Source: Stenogyne calaminthoides (Eukaryota; Streptophyta; Magnoliopsida; Lamiales; Lamiaceae). From it: a stretch of 64,000 nt of DNA. The position numbers and the translations under genes were made by a program. Positions 34,151-45,920 of this stretch are shown piece by piece (the first letter of the stretch is position 1; every line of letters begins with the position of its first letter). The notes beneath the pieces were generated by a model. The model did no database searches and had not been told where the DNA came from. It was given only the letters and a program-made list of their open reading frames with translations. The DNA lies in NCBI GenBank assembly GCA_037126765.1, contig JBBCBC010000009.1:27116870-27180869 (forward strand), in the 5' to 3' direction.

Positions 34151-35325
34151 CCCCTAGGTCCAAAAAAGCCCACACTAATACAATTAGGTCCAAACTGTTT
34201 TTTTAATTACCTAGGTCCAAAATGGGACTTGAAAATCCCATAATACCCCCTCACCCTAATACCTAATATCAACCGCCTCCCACCCACTCTCTATCATTTC
34301 TCTTCAAACCCTCTCTCTCTAACTTCTTATCTCTCTCTATAAAAAAAACGGCGATCTCTCTCAAGAAAAAAAAAGTTGTCACCTCCGATGCCCGTCACCA
34401 CCCACACTACACAGGCCCGCCACTTGCAGACGGCGGCGCCACCCCTCCCAAACCCAACCTCACCCCTACCAGACACCAAACTCAGCCACCACTAGCGACG
34501 ACAGTGATGGTGACCACGGGGCAGAAGAAAAATTGTAAACGACGGCGATTCCAGTCAGAGGGGGCCCAAACCCCTTCCACCAATCGTGATTTTTTTTTGT
34601 TTTTTTTTTTTGGATCGGTGGTGAGGGGGTGGTCGTTCTTTTTGGTTGGTGGCGGTGGTGAGGGGGCGGCGACAGATATGTGAAGAAGGAGGGTTATATT
34701 GGAATGGAGCTTTTCATGAGTGTGAAAAGTAAAAAGAGAGGGGGGTTTCCTTGTGCATGGGAAAATGTGGTGGCCAAGAGTATCGTCGAAGGTGAAATTT
34801 TGTTGTTCAAACTATTGAAGGTCTGGATCTAGGTTTGAAGATGGAGAGATCTGGATCTGTGTTGTAGGTGGAAATGCATAGGTTCATTATTTTTATGAAT
34901 TTATGCATGTTTTTATGCATATATTCATGTATTCGTGCATATGTTCATGTCGATTTCTAGATATGTAATTTTTTGTAATTCTTTCATGCATTTTTTGGAA
35001 GATGAATGTATCAAAAATTTTGGATTTTTAGATATGGAAATTTTGGTATTTTTTGTCATTTTAGATATGAATGTATCTGTGTATGTCGATTTTTAATTTG
35101 TAAATGAAACAAAAACTGATTTGAATTTTCTGAAAGTAATAATTCAGTGCATGGGAAAGTGTGATTTTTGTTCCATCAACTGTTTACAAAAATGCTGAAA
35201 AGTGGGGGTCTACAAAATTGAAGGAAGGACATTTATGTCTTTTTTCTGTCCATTTTGGACCTAAGAATACTAAATTAAATTGATTGGACTTAGTAGTACT
35301 ATAGTGTCTCATTTTGGATTGGAAA
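34151..35325. mobile_element. element with inverted AGGTCCAAA ends and a GC-rich core
   Basis: The left side has CCCCTAGGTCCAAAAAAG and CCTAGGTCCAAAATGGGAC. The right side, read on minus, has CTTAGGTCCAAAATGGACAG and ACTAAGTCCAATC. The ends are thus inverted, with doubled subterminal words. The core (34380-34690) is GC-rich with CACC- and GGTGG-rich stretches, resembling a captured 5' exon or leader, and is followed by AT-rich sequence. Could be a gene-fragment-carrying DNA transposon (Pack-type). No target duplication demonstrated. Confidence 0.4.
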
Positions 35326-35354
35326 GTTGCTGGACTCTTTGTAATATGCAACTG

Positions 35355-35450
35355 TTAGATTCAGATTTCCTGTTTTATTTTTTGCATTTAAGTTGTAAAT
35401 CATTAAATTCAGAATTCCTGTTTTATTTATTGCGTTTAAGTTGTAAATCA
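35355..35450. repeat. 48-bp tandem duplication
   Basis: Two adjacent copies (35355-35402, 35403-35450) of a unit with TCCTGTTTTATTTATTGC and AAGTTGTAAATCA, differing at a handful of bases. Confidence 0.8.
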
Positions 35451-36414
35451 TTATTTAGGTATACAATATAACCGTTTAATCAAAGTAGAAAATGTTTTAT
35501 GTTGGTTAAAACATGCCTTTGCACACCATAATTTAGCATGCACTAATCACTTGTTAATTCAAAGCTCATTTATTAATCAAATGTTAATTTACAACTATTT
35601 TTTTATAGACAAAGTCTAGTAAGATATACTCTTTTTTATATCGGGTTATCAATACTTCATAGAATTTCGATCTAATTTATCTCTTTAAATCAGAAGTTAT
35701 TCTCTGATTGTGTGGCCATTTCAATAGTACATGTAATGGTTAATTAATCAAATCAATACAATAAAATTGACCCTCATACACTTAAAAAAAATAAAAATTA
35801 TTTTATGTATATCTAAGTCGAAAGATATATTTCGCTATTTCAGTGACTCGTGTCACACAAGTTTTTTTTAACGGAATAATTTGTCAATCGGATGATCCTT
35901 GTTATGGAATTGGAATCATATAGCTAAAAGTAAATATTATTGATAGTTATATACTATATATGTGTGTGTGTAATGTGTTAGCAAAATGGAAGAAATTGTT
36001 CATGGTAATTGTAATGAGGGACCGCTAAATTTAATTGGAAAATGAAGCATTAACCAAAAACCTGTCACGTTACGTAAGTAGCAGCTGTTGTTCCCCCAAA
36101 TGATCCCAATTCTTGTTGCAAAGAGTTGGGCAAAAAAATTCCCACACTGGAAAAGTCCCATCCCTTTTGGGGTGTTGTGTTTAAGGTAAAACCGTAACTC
36201 CTACTTTTGGCTTATAATTTATAATTACGCTGTGTTTTACCTATTTTTTATTTTTAATATGTATTACACACTCATTCTCGAATTAGATTCTTTATTATTA
36301 GTATTTGAAATGATAAAATATGTTTTTGTGTGTAATTATTAATGATATCAAATGTAATTTAGAGATGTTTATATAACAAAAATTTGTGTGAATCTGAATG
36401 CACCGCGAACTCGA
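35451..36414. other. AT-rich spacer, nothing recognised
   Basis: No gene recognised. Confidence 0.5.
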
Positions 36415-36592
36415 TTTTTTTAGTATCACTTTATATATAAAAACTAACAGTATTATACATAAAAATAATCACTGTTATGCATAAAAACTATCACTATTAA
36501 AAAAAATACTTTATTTTTTTAAGTAGTGAAAGCTTTTATATATAACAGTGATAGTTTTTACACATAACAGTTATAAAATTCATGTATAAATC
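36415..36592. repeat. TATCACTGTTATGCA foldback element, copy 2
   Basis: Left half ATCACTGTTATGCATAAAA, right half CAGTGATAGTTTTTACACAT. Second copy of the element at 25765-25945. A Stowaway-like right end, GAGACGGAGGGAGTA, occurs shortly after at 36714-36728 without a recognisable left partner. Confidence 0.5.
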
Positions 36593-36897
36593 TGATTTAC
36601 ATAAGTGATGCATTTATAGGAGATAGTTGGTAAAGGTGGAGTAACTTTATTACCCTTTTGGATATGAAAAATCTAATAAAAATTGAAAGTTTTGGTAAAT
36701 GAACAATCTAATTAGAGACGGAGGGAGTATTATATTACGTGGACTGTATATTGATGATGATGATTGAGTACAAGCATAATATAAAAGGACCCCTAAATTA
36801 TAAACTTTTGTTTCGAAAGATCTCCGAACTTATTTATATTTTAAAAACCTTAAATTACATAATTTTATTTCATATGACCCATAATTTTTTTTAAAGA
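36593..36897. other. AT-rich spacer, nothing further recognised
   Basis: Contains only the orphan Stowaway-like end noted at 36714-36728. Confidence 0.45.
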
Positions 36898-37068
36898 CAA
36901 AATCTCATGTGCAACTGGTGCACAGATTTAAGATCAGTGCATTCGTCTTAATCCAACTCATGTATCCATATAACATGTCTAATATATTTAATGGGTAAAA
37001 TATATTTTTTAAACGGGTCATTCAGTTATATGAGTGCACGGTGTACTTGAGTGCACAAAAAACCCACT
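36898..37068. repeat. TGCACC-family MITE-like repeat, copy 5
   Basis: Left end near TCATGTGCAACTGGTGCACA, right end near GTGCACGGTGTACTTGAGTG. Shorter than copy 4. Confidence 0.45.
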
Positions 37069-37809
37069 CTTTTTTAAACCATTAAATTATATAATTCTTA
37101 TTTGGTAACACCCTTTTTCACAATTCGTTAACGATAAATTTTTTGTTGGAGTTTGATCTTAAATGTGATGTGTGCAGAAAACGTCAGACTAACTCAACAA
37201 AATCCATAAGTTTTTGTTGTCAGGGTCTCATAAAACAATAATTATTAGTTTAAGAAGGGCTTTTTAAATTTTAAAAATAATTCAAAAGCCTTTCAAAACA
37301 AACGTTGATGGTTTATGAATCTTTTGATGCATCATGTCTTATGTATATATGCGTAACAAATTGACATAATAAATGCTAAATGAATAGAAAATGAGGTTTT
37401 TACTTTTATTTTTATCTATTAGGTTTAATTTATTAGATCAAATAGACAAAGTAGAATAGTTCAAATATTTAGAATACAATTACTTATGTATTATGAATTC
37501 AAGTCATCATTTGACATTTAAAAGAAAACAGATTCGAAAAATATATTGTGCGTCCAACTCTAATTTTATCCGACTAGGATCTATGAGCGTGCATAAAATT
37601 TTATATACAGCTTATATTCAATTGCAAGGATGTAGATTCTGATTATTTAAGTTTCAAATATATATTTAACTTGGGTAACACTTTGAAAGACAAATTTATT
37701 AAGCAAGTTTTTGTTCAAAGTACTCTTAATTCACTACTAGAACATCAACTACAATCGAGTTCAAATTTTAAATCAATTTTAATAAGTTCTTCGATGCATT
37801 AAGATCTTA
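37069..37809. other. AT-rich spacer, nothing recognised
   Basis: No coding signal or repeat structure. Confidence 0.5.
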
Positions 37810-38046
37810 CTCAGTACGTCCCAAAATAATGTGCACATCACCTTTTTTTTTATCGAGTTTTAGCGAGCAAATTATTTATTAGTATTTGAAAGATAAAGTG
37901 ATTTTTAAGGAGGAGTATGATAGATCTACATATCCTATGTTATATGTATCCTTAAAAATTACTTTATCATTTCAAATACTACTAAAAAAATCCGCTCGCA
38001 AAAACACGAGTGAACAGTGACATGTGCACATTATCCCGAGACGGAG
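37810..38046. repeat. Stowaway-like MITE, 237 bp
   Basis: Flanked by TA. Left end CTCAGTACGTCCCAAAATAA and right end on minus CTCCGTCTCGGGATAATG. Long inner complementarity (GTGCACATCA with GACATGTGCACAT, AAAGTGATTTTTAAGGA with its inverse) makes a hairpin. Confidence 0.7.
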
Positions 38047-38134
38047 TAGTAGTATTTAGTTTTAAGTTCTAAAAAGTATAAATTACTTAGTAGAGATTTA
38101 AGAGTTTGAATCACAACCTTAAATATATTTAGTC

Positions 38135-38540
38135 TCATTAGTCACAAATCGGTCGGAACAACGTCATTTTGCCATTTTTATTTGGGGTTTTCCGGTAGAT
38201 GTTGTGACTAGGCTGTCACGTGTATATATTTTTTTTAACAACTAGAACTTCAGGCATATAATTTTAAAAAATTAAAAAAAAAAACTTAAAATTTAAACAG
38301 AATTGACGGCAAGAATTAGTCAAACATTCTTAAAAATACATGTGGCAGTACACGTAGCAGTCCAGTCACAACATCCGTCGGAAAGCCCCAAATGGAAACG
38401 ACAAAACGACATTGTTCCTATCAATTTGAGACTAAAATTGGACACTGTCAAAGTTATTGGGACTAAATCGACGAGAAAAAAACTTATGAGACTAAATCTA
38501 TTTGAGGTCAAAGTTATGGAACCATTTGTCATTCAACCTC
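38135..38540. repeat. Mutator-like foldback element with TTTGGGG inverted arms
   Basis: The left arm (about 38160-38223) has TTTATTTGGGGTTTTCCGG and ATGTTGTGACTAGGCTG. The right arm read on minus has CATTTGGGGCTTTCCGACGG and ATGTTGTGACTGGACTG. The arms match over ~70 bp, with AT-rich sequence between. The right arm continues outward with GGGACTAAA-type words, like the element at 44878. The left arm is eroded, so limits are uncertain. A 95-codon plus-strand frame here is a by-product. Confidence 0.5.
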
Positions 38541-39247
38541 AGAATTTAAACAAACTATTGTGCAATGTTATACACCAGCCTCTTAGTTAAATAGTTTAAA
38601 TGCACATTGCCATGAAATTTTATTTATGTCAACGAATACTCGAACTTGTAGTGAAGTATGAAACTAATTCGTTTATGTTATTTTCTAACAGCCATAAAGT
38701 TCTAGCGTTTCGAACTAAAACTTTAGATTAAAAATATAAAATTATTAAGATTGCGCACTGTGACAAGCAGTGTGGAACTGATGGTGTGCGATAGAGAAGG
38801 AATAAGAGTTGTGTGCAACAACGATAGACCGACACAAAACTTGAGTGTGCGCTACAAAATAGGGCTTCGGCGGCACAAACGCAGAGGCAATTCACGGTAC
38901 AACGTTTCTCCCTTGTGCGACGACGACAATGACAACGATCGAGTTGAGAGGCGAGGCTAGAGACCAGACAAAGAAGAAAGGACAATTTCGACATAAACTT
39001 TTTTTTTCTAAAAGAAAAAAGTAGCGAGCCAAAGATTTTCGTTAAAAATATTATGTGTTACCAAACACCCGTAGAAAATTATATAAATCTAATATTTATG
39101 AGATTTTGTCTATGTTGAGGTGCTGACATTAGCCAACACAGCCCATTCTATGAGACTTGTAATATGAGAGCCACCACAATTATTTTTCGAATTTGAAATC
39201 AGTACTTATATAACCAATGTGTGTCAAAACCATATACAAGAGAGAAG
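38541..39247. other. spacer with a moderately GC segment, no gene recognised
   Basis: 38740-38960 has frames of 69 (plus) and 88 (minus) codons without recognisable motifs. I cannot support a gene. Confidence 0.4.
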
Positions 39248-39381
39248 CACACGTGCGTGAGACGGTCTCACGATGAGACGAGATATAATTTGGGCAATGA
39301 CGTTTTAACACTTTAGAAATGATGAATGTTGATTTGGACTAATTTATATTTCGTCTCATGTATGAGACGGTCTTATACGAC
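39248..39381. repeat. MITE with GAGACGGTCT ends
   Basis: Left CACGTGCGTGAGACGGTCTC and right GAGACGGTCTTATACGAC. Read on minus the right end gives GTATAAGACCGTCTC, an imperfect inverted partner. About 134 bp. Confidence 0.45.
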
Positions 39382-39834
39382 TCTTTGTCCACAAAATTTT
39401 AATATAAGTTGAATGGCATTTAAGTACTTTTGATAGTGACCTCCATTTGCTAGGTCCTTATGAGCTCCAGCTAAGATAAGCATGACACAAGGTGACTTCA
39501 CCATTACGGAGCCGCAACTTTCAGTTTTTTTTCTTGGGGGCTGTTTTGTCAATTAAGACAACTATGCCCCATGCCAATGGTCAATGGTCCCAAAATATAA
39601 ATTAAATTCCGAATTTGACCCCGCTGCCGTCCTTTATTTACCAACTAAACATCCAATGTTGCTTAGATTCCCCTAGTTCACATAGAGGGGGGCTTTCCAA
39701 AACAAGGGAGACGCCATGTACAATTTGCCAAAACTCTTGTCCACATAATTTTGAAATAAGCCACAAAATTCATCATTACTTATAAATTAAAAAAAAATAA
39801 AAATCAAACGGTATTAGTTGTCCTTTGGACTATC

Positions 39835-40044
39835 AACTCCGTCAATTGGATGAAGATGAGACTCAACAAGTGTATAATTTAATGTGAGTTGAGTTTTCGC
39901 TGTCGGGGGGTGGGTTTGAACTCAAGACGAGGGAGTTAAACTTGGAAATTCTGATACCATGAAAGTATTTAATGTCATTTAAAAGTCCAAACTTATAAAG
40001 AGATGAATAATTAATTTTTTTGTATATAGTTTCATAATAAAACA
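39835..40044 (-). mobile_element. TRIM-3: partial miniature LTR element
   Basis: On the minus strand an LTR (40044 to 39960) contains AGTTTGGACTTTTAAATGAC and ends CTTTCA. The primer site TGGTATCAG (39959-39951) and an interior ending in a G/C-rich stretch follow. The second LTR is not recognisable. It lies about 500 bp before the NAC gene TATA box. Confidence 0.6.
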
Positions 40045-40542
40045 AACGTTTTCAAATAAATTTTTCTGTTTCCGTCTACTTTCAAAAAAGAAAATACGAT
40101 AATTGAATGAAAGATAAAAAAAAAAAATTTACTCCCAAACATCACCTATTTTGATCATAGGTAACTTTTTCACAATCTTTAAACATTAATCAATCTCCTA
40201 AGCCTAAAAGCCCCTCCAAAACACTACCTTATTAGCATAGTTAGAAGCCAAAAGAGAGAAACAAAAATTAGAAGAAAGATAGATAGTCCCCCCAAGAGAA
40301 AAGAAAAGGAAGAGAAGAAAACGTTGAGAATTTGGAATTTGAATAGCTTCGGTTATCCCCAAAAATCAAGGTTGGAAAAATTTAGGCGTCTGGTTGTGTC
40401 CCATTGGTGGAGGAGTGTAACCTTTTTAGCACAGAAAAACAAAGGCATGTTATTTTGTTGGTTCAACCCTTTTGATTTTTTTTATAATTTAAAATAAGTA
40501 ACGCACATTGAGTCTACTTCACGCCAATTCCCTTCTTCTTAC
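40045..40542. other. NAC upstream region
   Basis: Non-coding, purine-rich at 40250-40325. Presumed distal promoter of the NAC gene. No specific binding sites are claimed. Confidence 0.4.
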
Positions 40543-40549
40543 TATAAAG
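40543..40549 (+). promoter_or_regulatory. candidate TATA box of the NAC gene
   Basis: CTATAAAGAACCCCC, followed about 30 bases on by the pyrimidine-rich ATCTCTCACATCCCC, then a (CT)n run at 40585-40602, a usual plant leader feature. A second TATAAAGG at 40715-40722 would give only a ~30-base leader. The upstream one leaves a ~200-base leader with an in-frame upstream ATG at 40683. Confidence 0.45.
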
Positions 40550-40775
40550 AACCCCCCTACTTTCCCCCCTATCTCTCACATCCCCTCTCTCTCTCTCTCT
40601 TTCTCTTGTGGTATTACTTTGTTCTTGTGGTATTACCTTGTTAACTAATAAGTAATAACAAATTAAATAGACACACACACATGTGTGTTTATATATTCGC
40701 ACTTTTGATGGGCTTATAAAGGGGTGCTTCACTAGTATCAATAAATTTCACAACCCAAATATTTCTAATTCAGAA

Positions 40776-41878
40776 ATGGAGAAAGTTAATTTGATGAAGA
40801 ATGGTGTTCTGAGATTACCACCTGGCTTTCGGTTTCACCCCACGGATGAGGAGCTCGTGGTACAATACTTGAAGCGCAAGGTGCTATCCTATCCACTCCC
40901 TGCTTCAATTATCCCTGAAGTCGAAGTCTGCAAGTCTGACCCCTGGGATTTACCAGGTTCATTTCTTATTCCCCTGTTTTGGCTGTATGGTATTACTTGT
41001 TTCATTAAAAGGTATTAGTTGTTGTACTGAAAAAGTATTAGTTGTGAAACATGTGCACGATAAACTGGCCAACTCGAGCATTGGAAAATCTTGTGCAAAC
41101 CAGTTTTACCCTGCAACAGGGTCGCAATTCGTGTGTATTTTGAACAGTATTAGTTGTTTCACTAAAAGGTATTAGTTGTTTCGCTAAAAAGTATTAATGA
41201 TTTTACAGGTGACCGGGAGCAGGAGAGGTATTTCTTCAGTACGAGAGAGGTGAAGTACCCAAACGGGAACAGATCAAACAGAGCAACCATGTCGGGCTAC
41301 TGGAAAGCAACCGGTTTAGATAAGCAAATAGTGAGCACAAAAACCCGTCAAATTGTCGGAATGAAAAAGACACTCGTTTTTTACAAAGGAAAACCGCCTA
41401 CCGGCTGCAGAACCGATTGGGTCATGCATGAATATCGTCTTTTTACCGCCCAAACAACCCCCAACAATTCACCTCAGGTCACACTTACATTTCACTTCAA
41501 TCATTTAATTTTTTTTAAAAAAAAATTAATTGGGATCTTTTAAAAATTGATTTTAATTTGAATTTTTATTTGCAGGGGAATTGGGTTCTTTGCAGAATAT
41601 TTTTGAAAAAGAGGGGAAACAACAGGGCTAGTGATGATGATGCTGTGAAAAATAGTTCCGGTTTAACCGGTTCAGCCTGTTCAGGTGGTTCGGGGCCGGT
41701 TTTCTACGATTTTATGGGGAAAAGGGCCGATTTGAATTTGGTTCCGGCTAATTCGTGTTCCGGTTCGAGTGGGATAACGCAGAATTCGAGCAGAAATGAA
41801 CCGGAGGAATATGAAGAAAATAGTAGTAGTTTTGATAGTTTGCACAATACTTTTACAAGGAAGCAATCTTCTTCTTAA
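40776..41878 (+). CDS. NAC083-like: NAC domain transcription factor, NAC083/VNI2-like, three exons
   Basis: Exons 40776-40956, 41209-41477 and 41576-41878 join at GT-AG introns of 252 and 98 bp to give a 250-residue protein. All NAC subdomains are present in order: LPPGFRFHPTDEELV (near residue 14), IPEVEVCKSDPWDLPG, YFFSTREVKYPNGNRSNRAT with GYWKATG, MKKTLVFYKGKPP with TDWVMHEYRL, and WVLCRIFLKK. Intron positions are those typical of NAC genes. The C-terminal tail is Ser/Asn-rich with FYDFMGKRADLNLVP, a motif like that of Arabidopsis NAC083 (VNI2), a repressor of xylem vessel regulators that is also linked to ageing and salt stress (family knowledge). It should bind DNA in the nucleus as a dimer. 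Start 40776 is chosen because the family begins M-x-x-V-x-L-x-K-N-G. An in-frame ATG at 40683 would add 31 unrelated residues. Intron 1 is full of GTATTAGTTGT-type repeats. No disabling mutation was seen. Confidence 0.93.
40957..41208 (+). repeat. repeat-rich intron 1 of the NAC gene
   Basis: Contains six variants of GGTATTAGTTGTTTCACTAAA (near 40990, 41012, 41033, 41145, 41167 and 41191) around a more complex middle. The same unit appears at 62025-62110. Splice sites AG/GTTCATT and TTTTACAG/GT look normal. Confidence 0.7.
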
Positions 41879-42859
41879 TTAAGATGATCATATAATGTGT
41901 AGAGTAATCCAAGTTAATTAAATTTCAGGCTATCACTTTTCAAGTAATAACTTTATCAATGCTACGTCTAGTTTTGGGCTCTCCCCCACCTCTTAGAATG
42001 CACGAAATCAACAAGAAAAGGAAAAGGAAATGGATATTAATGTTATAATTAAAATAAGTAAGTAATTGCATGATATTAAACAAGTATTATCATCTCAATG
42101 AGGTGCACTGATCAACTAATATCTTTTAGTGAAACAATTAAAAATATATTTTAATTGTATGTTGTATCTGGAGTATGTGTTTGTCATGTCTTAAAATCAC
42201 TTAAAATACAAGTTCCCAAATAATCATCATTTCCAATTCTAGTGAGCACCATGCAAATTAAGGGGGTGTATTTTTAAGTGGTAAACAAAGGGGGCTTCAA
42301 TAAAATGCAAAGCAACATGATTGGAAAAAGTTATGTGAAAGCAAAGGGGTGGTAAAAAGGTAGGGGGGGCATGTGGAAACATGCATTTTAGGTAACATTC
42401 ATTGACTGAACTTTTGTAAAAAAAGAGACTTCTTTTACAAAGCACAAGAATTCGAACAAAATCTTTGTAATATCACCGCATGGGGTTCCTTAGAACCTAA
42501 AAAGCTCCAATTTTAATTGGAATCAAGTTCCCCTCCGTGAAGAGGCAAAAAAAAAAAGGTTCCCCTCCGTGTAACTATATTTCAATCATTTAAAAATGGA
42601 CACGACTACTAACATTTAGAAACAGGAGTATGTGATTTCAGGTTCAAAACCCATTTGTTGTCGTCAACTTTTGAAATGAGTCAGTTCATGTAGAGCTTTG
42701 TTCAGGCTTAATGTGGGGCTCTCATTAGTGGACGACGGATTCTGATCCCTCGGAGTTATCGAAAAAATAAAAAAAACACTTATCCAACTATTTTATACAT
42801 TCATATTTACAATATTTTTCAACTACTTAATTATATTTTCAAAGACAATTATAAAATGA
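41879..42859. other. NAC 3' region and spacer
   Basis: The first ~300 bp is presumably the 3' UTR. No clear AATAAA was identified. The remainder is AT-rich with no gene. Confidence 0.4.
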
Positions 42860-43072
42860 GTAAGTATTCGGTGAAACTTGTTCATAGTATGAAATTTATA
42901 CAACTATACTTACAAAATAATATCATTACACTTATCAACTAATATCATCACACTTATAAACTACGATCATAATATTAAATGTTATTGATATTAGTTTATA
43001 AGAGTAGTGTTATCAGTTTATAAATGCAATGGTATAAGTTTCATTTTATGAACAAATTTCACGAGTTTTTTT
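42860..43072. repeat. foldback MITE with GAAACTTGTTCATA ends, copy 1
   Basis: Left GGTGAAACTTGTTCATAGTA, right TTTCATTTTATGAACAAATTTCAC, which is its inverse. The centre has paired ATATCATTACACTTATCAAC and TATCAGTTTATAAATGCAAT words. Confidence 0.6.
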
Positions 43073-43769
43073 GTAAAATGAGTGTTTTTAGAAGTTTTAA
43101 AAATGGATATATTCTTGTGTTGAGACAGTGTAATGTTACACGATACATCGAATTGTGAGACATATATGTACACACTTGCTAAGCTCATTTACTCATTTAC
43201 TTGATCTGAACTTTTTTTCAATTGATTGATTAATTTTAACTATGAGACGATTTCACGAAAGAGTATTTCTTAAGAATATGATAATACAAAATCCAAATTC
43301 AAATTTCTATTGCAATTCAATTAGAAATCAACTACCCTTGCCATAAGTAGGTTGAATCTTGTGTAAATACACAATTTGACCCCACTTTGAACCTCAAAAC
43401 AATTATGGTATCTAAAATCGCCCAAGTTGTTGGATCCAACTACATTTTCAACTGACTGGTCTTTAATTCTTCTGCAAGAATTAAGAATAGTCCTAGTAGT
43501 AGATTCACAAGCAAGAGAATTTTAGTTCATTTATTGGGGAACATAATTAACTAAACTTCAGAAATTAGAGGACTAGTAGGTGAGAGTAGAGTCTGAAAAA
43601 GAAAAACATAATGAAATTCTCTTCAACAAGGCAAATCACCTGCAATTTCTTGCAAGTTATTTCATAGTGTACTCTGTTTGATTGGCCAAGGCAATGTTTA
43701 TTTCAATGACATAATTGTGTGAGACAGTGTAAAATTAGATGAATTGTGAGCAATGTATAATTAAAGAGT
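43073..43769. other. AT-rich spacer, nothing recognised
   Basis: No gene, RNA or element end recognised. Confidence 0.5.
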
Positions 43770-44008
43770 CGGTCTTCAGCGAAACTTGTTCACAGTAATA
43801 AATTTTTTATCTAGCAATATCATACTAACATTCATTTAGTAATACCACCCCTACACAATTCGACATGTTTTGTACTTAAAATGTTATGGTATTAGTTCAT
43901 AAAAGTAGTAGTATTATTGAATGAGTATTATAGTATTATTGAGTGAATGTAATAGTATTACTGAAAGAATCAATTTCATATTATGAAACTTGTTCATAGG
44001 AGAGTTTG
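43770..44008. repeat. foldback MITE with GAAACTTGTTCATA ends, copy 2
   Basis: Left AGCGAAACTTGTTCACAGTA, right CATATTATGAAACTTGTTCATAGG. The right copy is in the same orientation as the left, unlike copy 1, and the centre carries AGTATTATTGAATGAG-type direct repeats. Possibly rearranged. Confidence 0.4.
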
Positions 44009-44092
44009 TCATATTTAAATGTATTTTACTTAATTACGTATCTACCCAAGAACTCAGTCTATAGTTTTCTTTATAACTAGTTAATAGCTAAG

Positions 44093-44224
44093 TTTTGTGT
44101 ACATTCAAATGCATCGTACACTCATATTGTATTTTAAAATCATGCAACTTTTTTTATAATAAATTGTATAATTTTAAAATGCACTATGAATGCATGGTGC
44201 ACCTGGATACACATGTATAATAAG
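44093..44224. repeat. TGCACC-family MITE-like repeat, copy 6
   Basis: Left near TGTACATTCAAATGCATCGT, right near ATGAATGCATGGTGCACCTG. Inner ATCATGCAACTTTTTTTATA. Confidence 0.45.
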
Positions 44225-44868
44225 ACCCACCCCTATTTTATCGTTTTGATGTGTCTCATTAGAGACATGATTTCAATTATTTGGGCATCATGTGTGGAAA
44301 AATTCTATCTGATTGGACACAAAAATTAAAATAGATCATGTCCTAATAAACTTGTTGAAAATTAAACATAGATAAGCAAAAAGATTCGCCAATATCCTCC
44401 AACTACGATATACCTTTGACTTGTTTATTCTTTAAACAAAATTAATTAAGCACGAAGAACCATTTTATTTTTTTAATACATGTATCTATTAATCAATTCA
44501 AATATTAATAATTCAGTAGTCTAATGCGTTACGTACAAGCATCGCACATGCAAGGACATCGTCATACGTATGAAACCAATAGTAGTTGATTCACCTCGAG
44601 CATGCTTCGAAAATATATAAAATTATTTTTAATGTGACGTTACTACAACAACTATTATTCAGGCCTGATAATTAAAAAAATTTTAAATAAATGTCACATA
44701 TTATGATCTGTCTAAATTAAAGAAGATCTTTTTTTTTAAACTTGTCTTGTTAGAAATTAATGCATTATATCCAAATAGCATCTACGGTGATTAACTAAAT
44801 CAGGAAGAATATTAATCATAAAAGCGGAAGTGTACCTGAATCCATGAGTTGATTCATGCTTTGAATAG
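44225..44868. other. AT-rich spacer, nothing recognised
   Basis: No coding or repeat structure I can support. Confidence 0.5.
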
Positions 44869-44877
44869 GTTTGATTT

Positions 44878-45304
44878 GAGATAATATCATTTTTAGTCCT
44901 GTAAGTTTAGACGATTCCATTTTTTATCCTGTAACTTTTTACTTTTTCAATTTTAGTCCTAAATGTATCAATTTAAGTCCTTTTTTGTGGGAAATTTTAA
45001 AATTTCGCCGGAATCTCGCTGGAATAAGCATGTGTACTTCACACGACACTTCAAAATTGAGATTTTTTTAATTTTTCGGCGACCTACATAGGTGGACTAT
45101 CATGTAACAAAAAAAAACGGATCAATTTTGAAGTGTCACGTGAGGTGCATATGCTTATTCCGACGAGATTCCGGTGAGATTTTAATATTTCCGACCAAAA
45201 AGGACTGAAATTGACACATTCAGGACTAAAATTAAAAAAGTAAAAAGTTACAGGACTAAAAATGGAATCATCAAAACTTACAGGACTAAAAATAAAATTA
45301 TCTC
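44878..45304. mobile_element. Mutator-type foldback MITE, 427 bp, perfect 9-bp target duplication
   Basis: GTTTGATTT flanks both sides (44869-44877 and 45305-45313). The ends start GAGATAAT and run as long inverted arms of ~190 bp with TTTTTAGTCCTGTAAGTTT, CAATTTTAGTCCTAAATG and GCCGGAATCTCGCTGG against their complements. Only a short loop near 45075-45115 lies between. Length of arms and 9-bp duplication fit Mutator-like elements. Confidence 0.9.
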
Positions 45305-45313
45305 GTTTGATTT

Positions 45314-45920
45314 CTCAAATTATCAGTTTCACCCATCTTCACTTTTCCGTAGAGAGAATACATATTGTGGAATGAACGTGTTGATATTTGGGGATCATAA
45401 CCCTAACTTATATAATAAGTTCCCTTTATTTTCTATTTGACCCTCAACAAATAGAAAATCACTTAATGATTCTATACATATAAAGCACATGATTATTTTA
45501 ATACTCATATTAGCTCATAACTTTAACTTTAGTGAATCACTTTAATTGGGTCTTCTTAAGACAACTATACACATTTAATTTGACACGTGTAAACTCAATA
45601 TGTTGGATATTTCCAACATGTCTATCTAGCAGGTTAATGATGATTTCAGGAGGTTGAGAACTCATATGATTGATGAAATCATATCATATAATCATGTAAA
45701 GGAAAATGGTTAGAATAGACAGCACAAACAACTGCCAAGTGGATTATGGGCGGCACATAAATACAATTAAGAGTTCTATTAGCTTAATTGACATACCAAA
45801 GTTGAATTTCTCATGGATCGAATATTGTCACAAAGTACATGTGAATTTTTATAAAGTGTAAAGTGTAAACAATGGCAAAATGTTATGTATATGATAATAT
45901 TTTTTATTTATTCTAGTATA
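45314..45920. other. AT-rich spacer, nothing recognised
   Basis: A short palindrome, ATGTTGGATATTTCCAACAT, lies at 45600-45619. Otherwise nothing. Confidence 0.5.

Noticed and set aside
38303..38590. 95-codon plus-strand frame
   Set aside because: It lies within the inverted arm of a Mutator-like foldback element. Similarity to the other arm explains the sequence.
38728..38994. 88-codon minus-strand Cys-rich frame, considered as a small secreted peptide
   Set aside because: No convincing signal peptide followed by a conserved Cys pattern, and an overlapping plus-strand frame is also open.
43770..44008. A third TRIM
   Set aside because: There are repeated GAAACTTGTTCA words but no primer-binding site or purine tract.
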